Positions 13,501-25,700 of a stretch of DNA of 64,000 nt are shown one piece after another; the first letter of the stretch is position 1, and every line of letters begins with the position of its first letter. The DNA is from Centropus unirufus (taxonomy: Eukaryota > Chordata > Aves > Cuculiformes > Centropidae). The DNA is taken from positions 186,001-250,000 of the forward strand of contig VYZI01000109.1 in the NCBI GenBank assembly GCA_013397695.1, written 5' to 3'. The position numbers were made by a program, and so were the translations under genes. The notes under the pieces were generated by a model. It searched no databases, was not told the origin of the DNA, and worked only from the letters and a program-made list of their open reading frames with translations.

Positions 13501-15595
13501 TTTGCCCAATAAAAAAAAGGAAAATAAATCTAAAGCCAAAATAGATCATTATTTTTTTTTAGGTATCATTCATGATCTCCACTTCCAGAAGAAAAAGTGT
13601 CAGTACCCAGACCGCTTCTATTTTATTTTCTCATTACTTCCCCCCTGCCTCCATTTCTATGTAACAACTCCATTGCAGAACCAGTAACTCCTAGGATTTC
13701 ACTCCCACTGTCTCCAAAGCCTCATCCTCACTTTAAGGAGCGGGTTTTCTTAGCGTGAAGCCACATGCTCAGGTAACACAGCTGAACATAGAAGCCACCT
13801 GACGGTCTCAAACTTAACGTGCTAATGTCACCCTGCATTTCATTTACTAATATTTTTTTACTTGACTTAATTAGCAGGATTCAAATGAGACCTCGGCAGC
13901 AATGTGCCAACCACCACAAACCACAGCGGTGATGTTTCACACACTTCACCTGGAGATGCACCAAAACACACAGTGAGCTTCCCAGAGCCTCGAGCTCTCC
14001 AACACCACAAGGCACTGCCAGTTCTCTGGTACAACAAGCATCAACTCCTAGTGCTAGTTCTCCACTAGAATTTTCTCAGAAATCATGACATTTGATTAGG
14101 ATATGCTTTACTTTTACCTTCTGGGTTTTTTTATGCCATGTTTACGTCATATTTTCAAGAATCTACACAAATCCACATGACTACAATCTTTTTCCTCCCC
14201 TGAATAACTGAAATTATTCTACAATTGTAATCTCTCAGAAGATGGGATTTAGGAGAGTAATATGTAACATGGCACTGTCAACAAAAATCACAAAAGCCGG
14301 CACGGCAAGACCTAGATGCCTCAACACGGTATCAGCACATCAGGATGCCACAGAGTCACTCTTCTGAAGGCATAAGTGACAGTGTTGTCCTCATCATGGC
14401 CACCGTGGTGAAGGAAGTAAAAGATTATCTCATTTCTCCTTTTAAACCTTTCAAGAAGCCAAGGGCAGAAAGCAGCAGTGTTACTTTTCCAAAAAGCTCC
14501 CCGTAGTGGATGATGTGGAATAACAGCAACTAAAATTCAAATTATACACCAGTTCATTATCTACCTTACCTTTAAATGAGAAGTAAAATACTGTGAGTGT
14601 ACAGTTAAGGAAAAGAGATGCGCAAATGAGAACCTGCAACCAGAGGACATCTGCTCAGATGGTTGGTTGGATGTTAGCATGTGGTCTCTTCCTCAAGTGA
14701 ATCTTGATTTACTGTACTTGCAAAAAGCTGCAGGGCAAAAAGGAGCAGTGCAAAGCGAGTTAATAGGAAGAAGATGGGCACCTTTTGCCCACAATACATT
14801 TCCATGAAATGAAACCTATGTTACACATGCGTTAACATATGTAGATGACAGAGCTCCTTTTCCTTTTGGTATGTATTTTCTATCAGACACATTTCTGGTG
14901 ACACATTCGTATGCTACAGACACAATAGCACTCTTTTTGTGCACCTTGTCTAGGATGGCTCCCTGGAAACATAGTGATGATCTGCAAGGAAGCAGCTGGG
15001 TTGAAAGTGGCCAAGCAAGAACATCCAAAGACCACCCTGCTCTGAGCTAAGGCTTTCTATACCGCATGCGTACCCATAGTGTGTAATAATTCGCATGGAT
15101 ATCACAACGTGTCTGCTATTTCGGGTGCCCAGGTCCCCCCAAAATGAGCAAAACCAGATAAGGCTTCAGTTTAAGGACAGTATGTGGTTTCACCATTCCA
15201 CAGATAACTCTGGTTTTATTCTTGTCAAGGTAAATATCAGAAATAGCTACTGACTTGGACCACAGAGGTGGTTTTATCTCTACTGAAATCCTATTTCATC
15301 CTCCCCACAGTCATTCCTGCTTAAGCTTTTAAGTTCATCTCTGCACAGATCATTACGACAGCATCGTGACAGCAGAGCCTTAAAACAGGCAACAAAGTAC
15401 TCTTTCCCAGCCTTTGAAAGCTGGCTCTTCTGTAGAGACCGTAAAGAGACTGTAAAGGAAATTCCATAAAAAAGCCCTACTGTCTGATTCCTGAAAGACT
15501 GGCATCAGCCAAAACCAAAGACTGCAGGGAGCTCGTTGATGAAAGCCACATCCCACTACTGGTCCCACATATAGTTAGTACTGACACTCCTCACG
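10531..15595. other. Non-coding stretch, probable METTL24 intron 1
   Basis: No gene, RNA gene or clear repeat was recognised over these 5 kb. The open frames are short and have no recognisable domains. By gene order it should belong to the first intron of METTL24. Confidence 0.5.
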
Positions 15596-15787
15596 TCTCA
15601 TAGGGTGGTGGAGCATTGGGATAGGTTCCCCAAGGAAATGGGAATGGTACCAAGCCTGACAGTATTCAAGAAGCATTTGGACAATGTCCTCAGACTCATG
15701 GTGGGAATTTTGGGGTTGTCTTACACAGGGACAGGAGTTGGACTTGATGGTCCTTGTGCATCCCTTCCAACTCTACGATTCTGGGAT
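15596..15787 (+). mobile_element. CR1 LINE 3' fragment, plus orientation
   Basis: It begins with GGGTGGTGGAGCATTGGGAT and runs through GACAGGAGTTGGACTTGATG to CATCCCTTCCAACTCTACGA and TTCTGGGA. This is the final 190 bases or so of a CR1 element in sense orientation. The ending GGGACAGGAGTTGGACTTGA is typical of some CR1 subfamilies. The small open frame across it is remnant CR1 sequence, not a gene. Confidence 0.85.
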
Positions 15788-16049
15788 CTCCAGAAGGCTT
15801 TACAATCATTACTATACCCGAACCTGATTACAAGTCAATCTACCAACTCTTTAACTAACTCATTAGTTCTCATGCAGACCCTGTCTTACAAATATTTCTT
15901 GACATCCTTCAGTAAATGAAATGCCATTTGGATTCCAAGAATGACAAAGGCTATCCAAGCTTGATCCTGTTGGGAGTGTTTCAGCCCGCTGAGCAAGCCT
16001 GGTGACTCCAAGCCAGAGTTACCCTTCCAGACCGAGATCTCCACATTTC

Positions 16050-16400
16050 ATAGAATCATTTGGCTGGAAAAGACCTTTGAGATCAGTGAGTCTAACCATA
16101 CCTGCCCACTACTAAACCATATCCCCGAGCACTCCATTCACCCATCTTTTACGTATGTCCAGGGATGGTGGCTGCACACTTCCCTAGGCAGCCTATCCCA
16201 GCACCTGATAAACCTTTCAGTGAAGAAATGTTTTCTGCTATCTGCAACTCGAGGCCATATCTCCTGCAGTTTAACAGCATGGCTCAAAACTCCCTGACCA
16301 CGAGGTGCCTTGCTACGAGCTCATCACCACCTCCTGATGTGTTACCACTATCTGGGTACCAGCAACATCTCTGCAAGCGGAAGGGGTTGAACCCCTTGAA
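16050..16400 (-). mobile_element. CR1 LINE 3' fragment, minus orientation
   Basis: It starts with CATAGAATCATTTGGCTGGA and AAAGACCTTTGAGATCA, the reverse complement of the CR1 3' terminus. It continues through GTCCAGGGATGGTG and CTTCCCTAGGCAGCCTATCC, the usual next CR1 segments. It lies about 260 bases from the plus-strand copy at 15.6-15.8 kb, giving two CR1 tails in opposite orientation. Diverged and non-coding. Confidence 0.85.
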
Positions 16401-16670
16401 CAGGGGTTGATATTAAAAATGCCAGCAAATAAACCCTCTAAGACTCGTTTTGGAGTTTTGGAAAGCAAGCATCCTTTATCAGGCCTGGGCAATATGAGTG
16501 ATCTCCATCAATGGTGTGCAACGAGACAAAAGCTGGCTACAGAATGCATTTCCCACTTACACTTACACACATGTGTATAATTTTTCCCAGCAATCTTTTG
16601 CTTACTCTGTTACCTTCCAAGGACTAATTTCAACGTTATTGTGAACTTCAGACCAGTCAAAACTGTTGCT

Positions 16671-17235
16671 NNNNNNNNNNNNNNNNNNNNNNNNNNNNNN
16701 NNNNNNNNNNNNNNNNNNNNNNNNNNNNNNNNNNNNNNNNNNNNNNNNNNNNNNNNNNNNNNNNNNNNNNNNNNNNNNNNNNNNNNNNNNNNNNNNNNNN
16801 NNNNNNNNNNNNNNNNNNNNNNNNNNNNNNNNNNNNNNNNNNNNNNNNNNNNNNNNNNNNNNNNNNNNNNNNNNNNNNNNNNNNNNNNNNNNNNNNNNNN
16901 NNNNNNNNNNNNNNNNNNNNNNNNNNNNNNNNNNNNNNNNNNNNNNNNNNNNNNNNNNNNNNNNNNNNNNNNNNNNNNNNNNNNNNNNNNNNNNNNNNNN
17001 NNNNNNNNNNNNNNNNNNNNNNNNNNNNNNNNNNNNNNNNNNNNNNNNNNNNNNNNNNNNNNNNNNNNNNNNNNNNNNNNNNNNNNNNNNNNNNNNNNNN
17101 NNNNNNNNNNNNNNNNNNNNNNNNNNNNNNNNNNNNNNNNNNNNNNNNNNNNNNNNNNNNNNNNNNNNNNNNNNNNNNNNNNNNNNNNNNNNNNNNNNNN
17201 NNNNNNNNNNNNNNNNNNNNNNNNNNNNNNNNNNN
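16671..17235. other. Assembly gap of 565 Ns inside METTL24 exon 1
   Basis: A run of N bases directly abuts the CpG-rich coding part of METTL24 exon 1. It hides the rest of that exon and its donor splice site. Such gaps are common in GC-rich bird first exons. Its true length is unknown. Open frames crossing the Ns are artefacts. Confidence 0.98.
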
Positions 17236-17398
17236 CCCCGCGCCCGCCCGCCGCGCCCGGGGCTCGCTCCGCACCGCGGGGCTTCTCCTGCGGGCAGCGG
17301 GAGCGCCTCATGCCCGCCTGGAGGCAGAGCAGGAGCGCGGCGGAGAGCAGGCAGAGGCGGAACGCCGGGCACCGCCGCGGCGCCCGCTCCTCGAGCAT
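17236..17398 (-). CDS. METTL24: METTL24 first coding exon, 5' part (truncated by gap)
   Basis: Reading from an ATG at 17398-17396, the minus strand encodes 54 codons before the gap. The protein begins MLEERAPRR, followed by a hydrophobic stretch CLLSAALLLCLQAG at about residues 16-29, then a basic, proline- and glycine-rich segment. This matches the layout of the human METTL24 N-terminus: a short arginine-rich start, a signal-like hydrophobic helix with a CLL core, then a low-complexity linker. METTL24 is a methyltransferase-like protein of unknown substrate, and its catalytic domain is in later exons not seen here. The neighbours DDO and SLC22A16, in the same order and strand, support the call. 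Because the N-terminus is low-complexity the identification relies partly on this synteny. The ATG was chosen because it precedes the hydrophobic helix directly. Confidence 0.72.
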
Positions 17399-17560
17399 CC
17401 TCGCCCCGCAGCCCCGCCGCGGGGAAACATCCCGCAGATCCCGGGCCCGCCCCGCGCGGGGAGGGGCCCCGGGAGCCCGCCCCGACCGCCGACCTCGGCT
17501 GGGGCGTGGGATGCGGGCAGGGAAGTGCGGTGTCCGCCCGGGGTAGCAGGAGGTGGCTGA

Positions 17561-17699
17561 GAGGGGAACGCTTCTCCGCAACTCCTGTATCCGCACGCCT
17601 TGGGATCATGGAATCACTCCCTGGGACGAGGGGAACAGGCGGTGTCTGGGAGGGGAACGCTCCTCCGGGGCTCCTGTATCCCGCCTTGGGATCATGGAA
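17561..17699. repeat. Imperfect direct repeat in METTL24 promoter region
   Basis: A segment of about 50 bases at 17561-17613 begins GAGGGGAACGCTTCTCCG and ends GCCTTGGGATCATGGAA. It recurs at 17650-17699 with a few changes, an offset of about 89 bases. The two copies sit some 160-300 bases upstream of the METTL24 start codon on the minus strand. Confidence 0.85.
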
Positions 17700-17730
17700 G
17701 AGCGCGGGCCTGGGGCTGTGTGCGAGTTCG

Positions 17731-20700
17731 CGTTAGCCGCGCTGATGTCAGGGGGCAGTGGAATTCTACTGGAATCTTTGTTGTTATTCAAGGTGAAGTA
17801 AAACAAACTAAAGGAAAGCCTGGCCCTCAAATAACAGTTTTGCTTCCTGGAAGGTTTGAGCTGCCCCGTGGAGGATAAAGGATACCCTTGGACAGCCAAG
17901 ATAATGCCAGCATCCTCTTGACACCCCTTTAGAGCCCTCCCAGCATCGTCTGGTGGCGCAGATCAGGAACTCCAGCAAGGCTGACTCCAGGGACATCTGG
18001 ATCAATAGACAAGAAACAAGAACAAAGTCGCTTCGCAAAGTTTTCCTGTGCCTGGTAATGGGGAGCGTGGGTGTTAGTGATCAGTCAAGTCGTGTTGGAG
18101 CTGAGTATTTGAAGGCTGTGAGAACTGCGTGTGAAACCACACTTGGGGGGCTCCTGTTTGGCTGGGAGACCTCATATGCGTGAATAAATAAATTATTCCT
18201 CTAAGTCTGTGCTTCGTGTCCTAGCGTCACTCAGCCAGCGTGGTCCAGCTGCAGGTTGTACAGCACATTCCCAGTTTCACCAACGAGGGAAATGCTCTGG
18301 GTGAGCTGAGCAGGGCGCACAAGGCAGCGCCGGAGCAGGCGGTCCTGCTCACCTCCACAGATCCACACGGCGCCTTTTGTCTTGAAATGGAGCCACGCTA
18401 CACGGAATTGTCGGAGAGCACCGTCTGGCTTTGGTCTTAATCCACAATGCCCTTAATCCACAATCCTTGATCTTAAACCATCACCGAGGGGTGAGCAGGT
18501 AGTGTTTGGTGGGATTTTTCTGGAGTAGGAAGTGCAGGTAGGGGGACATGTTGGTGGCAGGAGAGTAATAAATGTGTTCCCAGGTGGGATGTGCAGGATA
18601 CAGACGCACACCAAATCCCTGATCTTTTACCCAACAGGGGAGGAAGGTTTTGGCTCATCCCTTGTGTGCAATACGGTGTTTTCAGTGCCTTTTTGCTGAC
18701 AAGGGAGAGGCTCATTGCACTGATCCCCTTTTCCCTCCTTCCTGCAGTCTCCGCCGGCAGCAGCAGCCTGCACAGCTCCTTTCTGATCCCTCCTCCCTGT
18801 TCCCAGCCTGGGACAGAGCCAGGCCTGGCAGCTGCTGGGGCAGCAGGTCAGAGAGGAGCACTGGGAGAAGTCCAGCAGTGAAGCAACCAGACCTGCTGGC
18901 AGCAGGACAGAGGAGTGGCATGCAGGAAGGGAGAGAGCACGGATCTCTGCAGAAGTGGGATCTCAAGCGTGGCTCCAAGCAGTCACGCTGGCAGGCCATG
19001 TGGCTGCTCCCTGCCATTTAAATATTGCTTTAGGCCTTTGTCCTAAACTAAGCCAAACCAGGGCAATGACCCAGATTAAAATTAACTCAAGAAAAACTGT
19101 ATTTGGAGCGTTTTCCTGATGGACCTGGGCACCCTTTTTGGTAGCATCCTGTCTTTTGGTCAGCCCACAGCCATTGCGGGGCAGCCTTGGGTGGTTTATG
19201 CCGCAGTGCAGATCAGAGCACTTTTCTCCCTATGCCTACTCGGGGGTCCCCATCACTCCCTTCGGTTGATGCTGGTGCTTGCAACAGGGAAGCCGGTTGG
19301 CTCTGGCAGCTGACCTGTCTGACAACCCCACACTTTTCCTCTGTTCCTTCCCTTCTTTTTTTGGTGGCTCATGAGTGGATCAGACCTGCTCTGGTGCTGG
19401 CTCAAGGGAAGAACACATTTATAAGGGCATAGAGGCAGTGTGACTGCAACAAACCCCGATGGATATCAGCTCAAGAAACGCACATCCAGTTCCATCCATG
19501 AGTGTCACCTGGAGTTCATCACCAAAATGTTGCTCAGGCAGGCATGGGGCTGCCTGGGCATCACTTCACTCTCTATGTGACATAGCATTGTTCATCCAGA
19601 GGACAGAAGGAATGTCACTGCTCAGGGAAGAGAGGCTTGGATACATATCAAGTACACTAAATGCAGGAATAAATGTGACAAGGCACAAGACTTGCAATAC
19701 TGCTAGCCAAAATCATTATATCACAAAATCCTTAGCATCAAAGTTCTTCTAAACTATCGCCATCTGGTCAATAAGTAGTGGTGTGGGAATGTTCTAGTAA
19801 AATAAAAGTTTGTGATTGTATGGTTATGGAGAAAATCTTAAAGGCGGGGGAAAAAAAAAGTGAAGACTCAATGTATAAATTACCTCAATACATTTTTAAA
19901 CTCCCTCTTGAAGTTTAATCCTTGAGAAATCAAAGCTTTCCAAAAGCTTCAACAATGCACATTCAAATAAAAGAGGTCTAACTAAGCAGAATAAAAACCA
20001 CACCATCTTTCTTGGGTTTAATATCATAGGTTCATTTGCTGTTCTTCTCTCATTGTATAGCTTCAACAGAAAGCTCAAAATACTTGAATCCAGCTGCTCT
20101 TCTTGTCATCACTGAGCTGGGGCTGTAAATTCTGGCCTTGTACAAGACATCCCCTTCCTTAGAAAGCTTATCAACCTCAATTTGTGAGCATGATAAAGAA
20201 GACTTTGTGACTTTCACTCAGTGTTTTCATTTTGCTTTTGTATTTTAACAAACGATTGGATTTCTCATGCTTCTCCCCCCCCTCTTTTGAATATGTCTGT
20301 TTAAAACACAACAGAGGGTTTCTAAAGACAGAGAAAAAGGGAACAGTGGTAGAGAAGGATCTCAGGAAATCTCAAGAACAAAGAGAAGCCTTATCTGGAT
20401 TAGCATGAGAATCAATGGGAATTAGGATAGTACCTTAAACAGTCTCACCTCTTTTTTTTTTTAACAGGTGCATTATAAACTAATTCCCCCAAGAAACTGC
20501 TGGAAAGACACCAGCATGTGAACTATACTTGTTAAGAAGAAAAGCAAATTAAAATTGCAGTGTAATGCATGCAACTCCAGTTCAACTAGGGGGCAGGCAT
20601 TTTTGAGGTGATTGCTGGGAAATAACAGCTTCTACAGTGTCACAGCTTCTCCAAAACATGCTCACTCTTGGACTCAGGCAGCAAATAGCCTCCTCTCCTA

Positions 20701-22539
20701 GCTGTACCCAAAGCAAGATGGATAGTGTTAGAGGAACATACGTCCTGCCAGAGCTGAAGTACTGCCGTGTAATGCCAGGAGTAACCGAAACAAGGACTCT
20801 GAATGCAGGCATGTGATTTCTACTGAGAGCCATGAGCCTTATACCCCAATAACCAAACTCTTACATCAGTCCCACTGTGTCTACTTTTTATGTAGGTGCC
20901 CAGATTTCTACAGCTCCCTCTGTTTTTCCAGGAAAAGTCTTTAAAAATGTAAAATTCCTCTCACGTTTATAAATTTTTATATGGTGAGAACACATCCCTG
21001 AAAGGAAAAAGGTTTGACATCAATGGAAGTTCATGCTCCAGTGCTTGTCTTTGCCTCTTCTAAATCACATCTTGCCTTAGATGTTGGGAGCAAAGTCTCT
21101 CCTTTGCAACCATTATTTAATGTTGATCTCTCTTATGGCCATATTTAGTTCAAACATCTTGCCTACCATCATCCATCTTCTGCCTCCACCCACTGTGAAG
21201 GCTTCTGTTTATCTCCTGGCTAGTCAAAATGCCTGCCCAGTTCACTGCGCAAAACTAAACACCAGGCAGGAAAAAAACTCCTCTGGGAATTCTTTGGATT
21301 CTCCGAGGGCTGTTAAGAGAAGTCAAACATTCCTCCTATGAAATGAGTAAATGACTAAAAATGTTCTTTTCAACTCGACTTAACAACCCTGCTGGATTTT
21401 GTATGAGCGCCTTGCCAAAATCTACAGGACAGAGCAAAAGAGTTTTTCCCCTTTTCCTCCCTCCTGCACTCCTGCCCGATGCTTTGAAAACCAGAGGGAT
21501 GTTGGTCCACGCACATGAAAACAGAGAGGTTTTGTGCAGAAACACACGGTAATTTTAAAAGTGGCTGCATGAAGAGAGGCACGGTGTGTCCTTCCCTGCA
21601 GACGACGCTCGTGCCTCTGATCCTGAGTCTGCAGAGCTCTGGCCCAGGCCTGTTTTATTGCCTTGCACATTTATGGGCCAAGGCTCTGCCGTAGCCCTGA
21701 GCAATGTGGAATTAAATGTTTATAGTTCCCCGGGTGATTTCTCAATAATGGCTTCACTGCAAGCTCGGTCTCACTTCCACTCCTTAAAATTGCGGCTGGA
21801 AATCCTAGAAACATTTCTTTGTGCACCAAGTGACAGACCTCCCTGGAGCCTGCGTGCAGCCAGCAGCTCTGCAAGGGAGGTGCAGCCCTTACTCCTTCCC
21901 GTGCCTTAAATCCCACTGAAAACAGAGAAAGAATCTCTCTGCATTATCTCTTAGATATTAGGAACAGAGAAGTAAATTGGCCGCATTGGTCTATTACCCA
22001 TTTACCGCTGCTGAGAACTACGTGTCTGAGCAGCTGTCAAGGCTAAGGCTCTGCTCCGTGGATCATTAAAACCACTTCTCAGCTCACCACGAGTAGGTTT
22101 GAAGTTAACAGCTGAAGAAAAATATGTCGGTGCAGTCTCCCGTTAGCTCTCCTGAAGCTCACGGGCTATTTAGGCAGCTTAAGCCAAAATTGATCCTGCT
22201 GTTTAGAAGCCAAGCGCAAGGCACAGGCAGAAGCTCTCTTTTCCCTCCAGCCATGGAGAGCCTCAAACACTCCAGCCTAGCTGCATGCTTCGAATTTGAT
22301 GAGAGATAGCTGATAATTAGTGGCCTGGAGAGGGGATTATAGATGAGATTTACCTCTGAGTCACACTTGTGCGTTCACACACATACGTACCCGTACCCAT
22401 GCACATATTTTGCTGCAGGAAGGAGAAGGGGAATGACATGATCCTGCGGCTCTCTGCTATCCCTGGGCCTTACCTTTATTTGGCCCTAATCTTTGTGGTA
22501 TCTACAAATGCAACTAGGAAATAGGATGAGAGGAAATTA
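17731..22539. other. Non-coding stretch between METTL24 and DDO
   Basis: No exon or recognisable repeat family was found. Short open frames here have no known motif. Part of 18.2-19.0 kb is somewhat GC-rich but shows no coding signature. It is upstream of METTL24 and downstream of DDO on the minus strand. Confidence 0.5.
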
Positions 22540-22785
22540 ACTCAAGTTGCGCCTGGGGAGGTTTAGGTTGGATATTAGGAAAAAAATATTCTACAGAAAG
22601 ACTGGTTAAACATTGTTTTGATGTTTAATGTAAACTGCCCAGGGAAGTGGTGAAGTCACCATCGCTGGAGGCGTTCACAAACCGCGTAGACGTGGTACTT
22701 CAGGACATGATTGAGTAGGCACTGTGGTGTTAGATTGGATGATTTTTGGGTGTCTTTTCCAACGGTAATGATTCTATGATTCTAG
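22540..22785 (+). mobile_element. CR1 LINE 3' fragment, plus orientation
   Basis: GAGGTTTAGGTTGGATATTAGG, then CTGCCCAGGGAAGTGGTGAA, CACCATCGCTGGAGGCGTTC and finally TTTTCCAACGGTAATGATTC plus TATGATTCTA follow the order of a CR1 3' end. It is diverged and non-coding. Confidence 0.85.
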
Positions 22786-25700
22786 TACTTCCAGCAATGT
22801 GTTTCATTCCTAGAGAGAAACAACAGCGGTTCTGTGGTCTGCCTTTTACTAAATTTTTTAATCATTCTGAACAAGCAAAAGTATGCCTGCTTTTTAAACT
22901 AATTTTATTGAGCAGATACTGGTATAAAAATTGAAAACATGTATCACCGTGTCTTAAAAAAGACATTCTAGTTTACAAGAATTAAGCAGTGAAAGCTTAT
23001 ATGCAGTTCATGCGCCATTGCACCAAGATTTTTGCAGTAGTAGATTGTTGTCTGGGTTTCCCCTGCTTGTACACTGTAATGCCAAAAAGATACACAGTTT
23101 TTCTTAAAAATTACCTGAGTTTCTATTACAAGTGCTTATTTTCTGTATGTTTTAGAAATTGCCTCAGGGGTCAGCTTTTTTTTCCTTGGATGCAATCAAT
23201 TTTACCGTCATTTTTACACTTCTAAGCTCAAGGATTAATGTCTTTAATAAAAAAAATGAAATTTGGCAAAGGGATTAATCTGTAATGCTCAGAATTCTAC
23301 AAAACAGCACAGCTGGAGTAGTAATTATGGCTTTAAGAAGTTTTATAAGCCTTTTTATTGGATGTTTTTAATGGGTTTACATAGTACAGTACAAATGCCA
23401 AAGTATTTATACAGAGGATGGCAAAATAACTGGAGTGATGGAGCAGATGTCACAGTTTGATAACAGAGAGTGATTTCATCTGCAAGTGCACAGGGAAGAG
23501 GATTATCCAAAGGGAGAAGAGACGCAAGCCAGGGTGCCAGGGCCGTTAAGGAGAACAGCAGCACCTTGCTCCAGGTAACAGTTTCACAAACAAATGAAGA
23601 CCCATAACTAATGCATCGTACACTTTGTCTCACAATGTTGTTTGTACAGTTTATGTCTCATTAAAGGTAATAAAATAAACAAAGACTGGGAGTGGCTGGC
23701 CGCATCCTTAATGGAGCTGATGGATGAAAGGTGGCTTTTGTAGGATAGATGTGCAAAAATGTCCTCAAGAAGTATAGAGACCATTTTAATAATATGCATC
23801 CACCTTAAATAAAGGTCTCATCCACATTTCTGAAGTGTCCCATCTTTGCAGCACATTAAATTCGGTATCACTGTCTTTCTCGGTAACAAAATGCTTGCTT
23901 TTCTGAATTATTATTACTTGGTCAGTCAATGCTTTCCTTCAACCAGTTGCATTTTAAATGTCTCAAAATCCTAATGAGGAGGAGAGAAATGGTCTTGCCT
24001 GCAGCAAGGCTCCCCTGCAGCTCAGCAGCCTGGCCAGGACCAGACGGTGAGAATAAAACTCTTTGTTCTTCCCACAGGCTCCTCTCAAGGCAGTTTGCTC
24101 TCAGCGCCATGTGGAGCGACATCAATTCAAAGTGGAATAACCTCCGTAGCCAAGAGTTTGTATATAGGTTAGGTGTTAGCACTGGGGCATCCTTTTAGCA
24201 CTGTCAGCCTCCCTTCCTCATCAGGAACATGGAAAGCAGAGGCCAGCCAGATGCATTGAAGATGGATTTGGGAGGATGCAAGCAGCCCTGCAAGCACGAC
24301 TCCAGGTGACGAACACTTTGGCCAGGCGAATGGTTGTGTTTGTGACCCAGCTCCTTTCCCATTTGCAGGCTCTTTGTTAGGAGGAGATCCCTTTGCCAGA
24401 ATGCAATGCATTTCTTCAGGAACAAGGTCATTCCTCTGTACTGCATCAGGAGGTCAAGTACCTGTACCTGAAAGCATAAAGGCATTTTGCAGGGCTTGCA
24501 CGGTACCTGCTACTGTCCTGGTGGCAAACCTGGAGGCAAAGCCAGCAGCTCTATTGGAAAGCCTGGCTTGACAGCTCCCCATGGTCTGGTCAGCGTAGCA
24601 GAGGTGTCATAGAGCAGCAAGGATGGTCTCAGAGGATCCTGACCTCCTGCAAAAGGCAAAGAAGCAGCAACTATTCTGAGCTATAGCTGGGTCAATGCCC
24701 AAAGCCCGATGAGGGCAGAAACTTCCTGGCTGGAGCCCTAGGGAACAGACAGGGAGAACCTCCAGTGCCAGGACTGGGAGAGACCTCAGTGCCAGGATCT
24801 GCAGAGCAGGGGCTGGAAGAGGCACGTTTTGACATTAACTTCTTGTTTCTCCCTCCGGCTTAACACAAAGCAAAGATGATCCCTGATGTACAGCAACGGG
24901 AGCCTTTAGGAATCAAGGGCATTTTGCTCAGTCTTTGTACTGAAGAGCTCAGCCTTAAGCTGCAAAGACAAACAGCAGCAAGATTGCTTTCAGCAGCCCC
25001 AGACAAGAACATTTCAGTGCATAATTATGGATGAGATGCAAGAGGATGAAAAAAGAAGGAAAACATCTGTTTGCATTGAGTTTATTGCCTTTCATTTAAG
25101 AGGCTCATTAAAAGCCAGAAAAAGCTATTTATCCTTCTGTTGGAGACAATTATCCTGCTGCAAATCTCTGTGGCATTTCACCCCGTGATTTTTTGTGGAG
25201 TGGTGAAACTATGCAGATAAACCCACCACATGGAAAAAAAGGTGTGGACCTTGCCCACCAAGAGTTACAGAAAGATTTTCAGAAATGAGGTAGCCACTGC
25301 TTCTCCAGGTCTTTAACTCACACTTTACCACTGTGGAGAAGCGGGTTGTTTCTTTTCCTGGACTTCAGGTGTTGCAGCCTCTTTCCTTCAAAAATCAAAA
25401 GGAGCTCTTTTATTCAAAGCTCACGTAAAAGTGGGATTACTCTTCTTGTAGTCACTGTCTCAGCAATATGGGACATGAGAAGCCCAAATCCAGTTCCTTG
25501 AATGTTCAAAGGAGACCAGCTGTCCCACAGACTAGACCAGTCGGATGACCAGGCTGCACAGCACGTGCGGAGGAAAGGCTTTGTCTCCTTGAAGCCCAGA
25601 ACTCACTCATTTGGTGAAGAGTGGAGGAAGTGTGAGGCTCGCTCCATGACTCTAGTGTAGTCCCTGAGGGAAGGGTATTTTTGCAGACCTTCACTTTAGC

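Larger units (their letters stand above)
17236..17730 (-). promoter_or_regulatory. METTL24: CpG-rich promoter and first-exon region of METTL24
   Basis: The sequence next to the gap is extremely GC- and CpG-rich, unlike the surrounding AT-rich DNA, and it encloses the METTL24 start codon. That is the usual form of a CpG-island promoter. It fades into ordinary sequence at about 17730. No TATA box is evident at a suitable distance. The transcription start cannot be placed from sequence alone. Confidence 0.7.

Noticed and set aside
1..16670. Later METTL24 exons
   Set aside because: I looked for the methyltransferase-domain exons on the minus strand and found nothing resembling them, so this is probably only intron 1.
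16602..17736. Very long open frames on both strands around 16.6-17.7 kb
   Set aside because: They exist only because the 565 Ns contain no stop codons. Only the METTL24-like segment at 17236-17398 has support.
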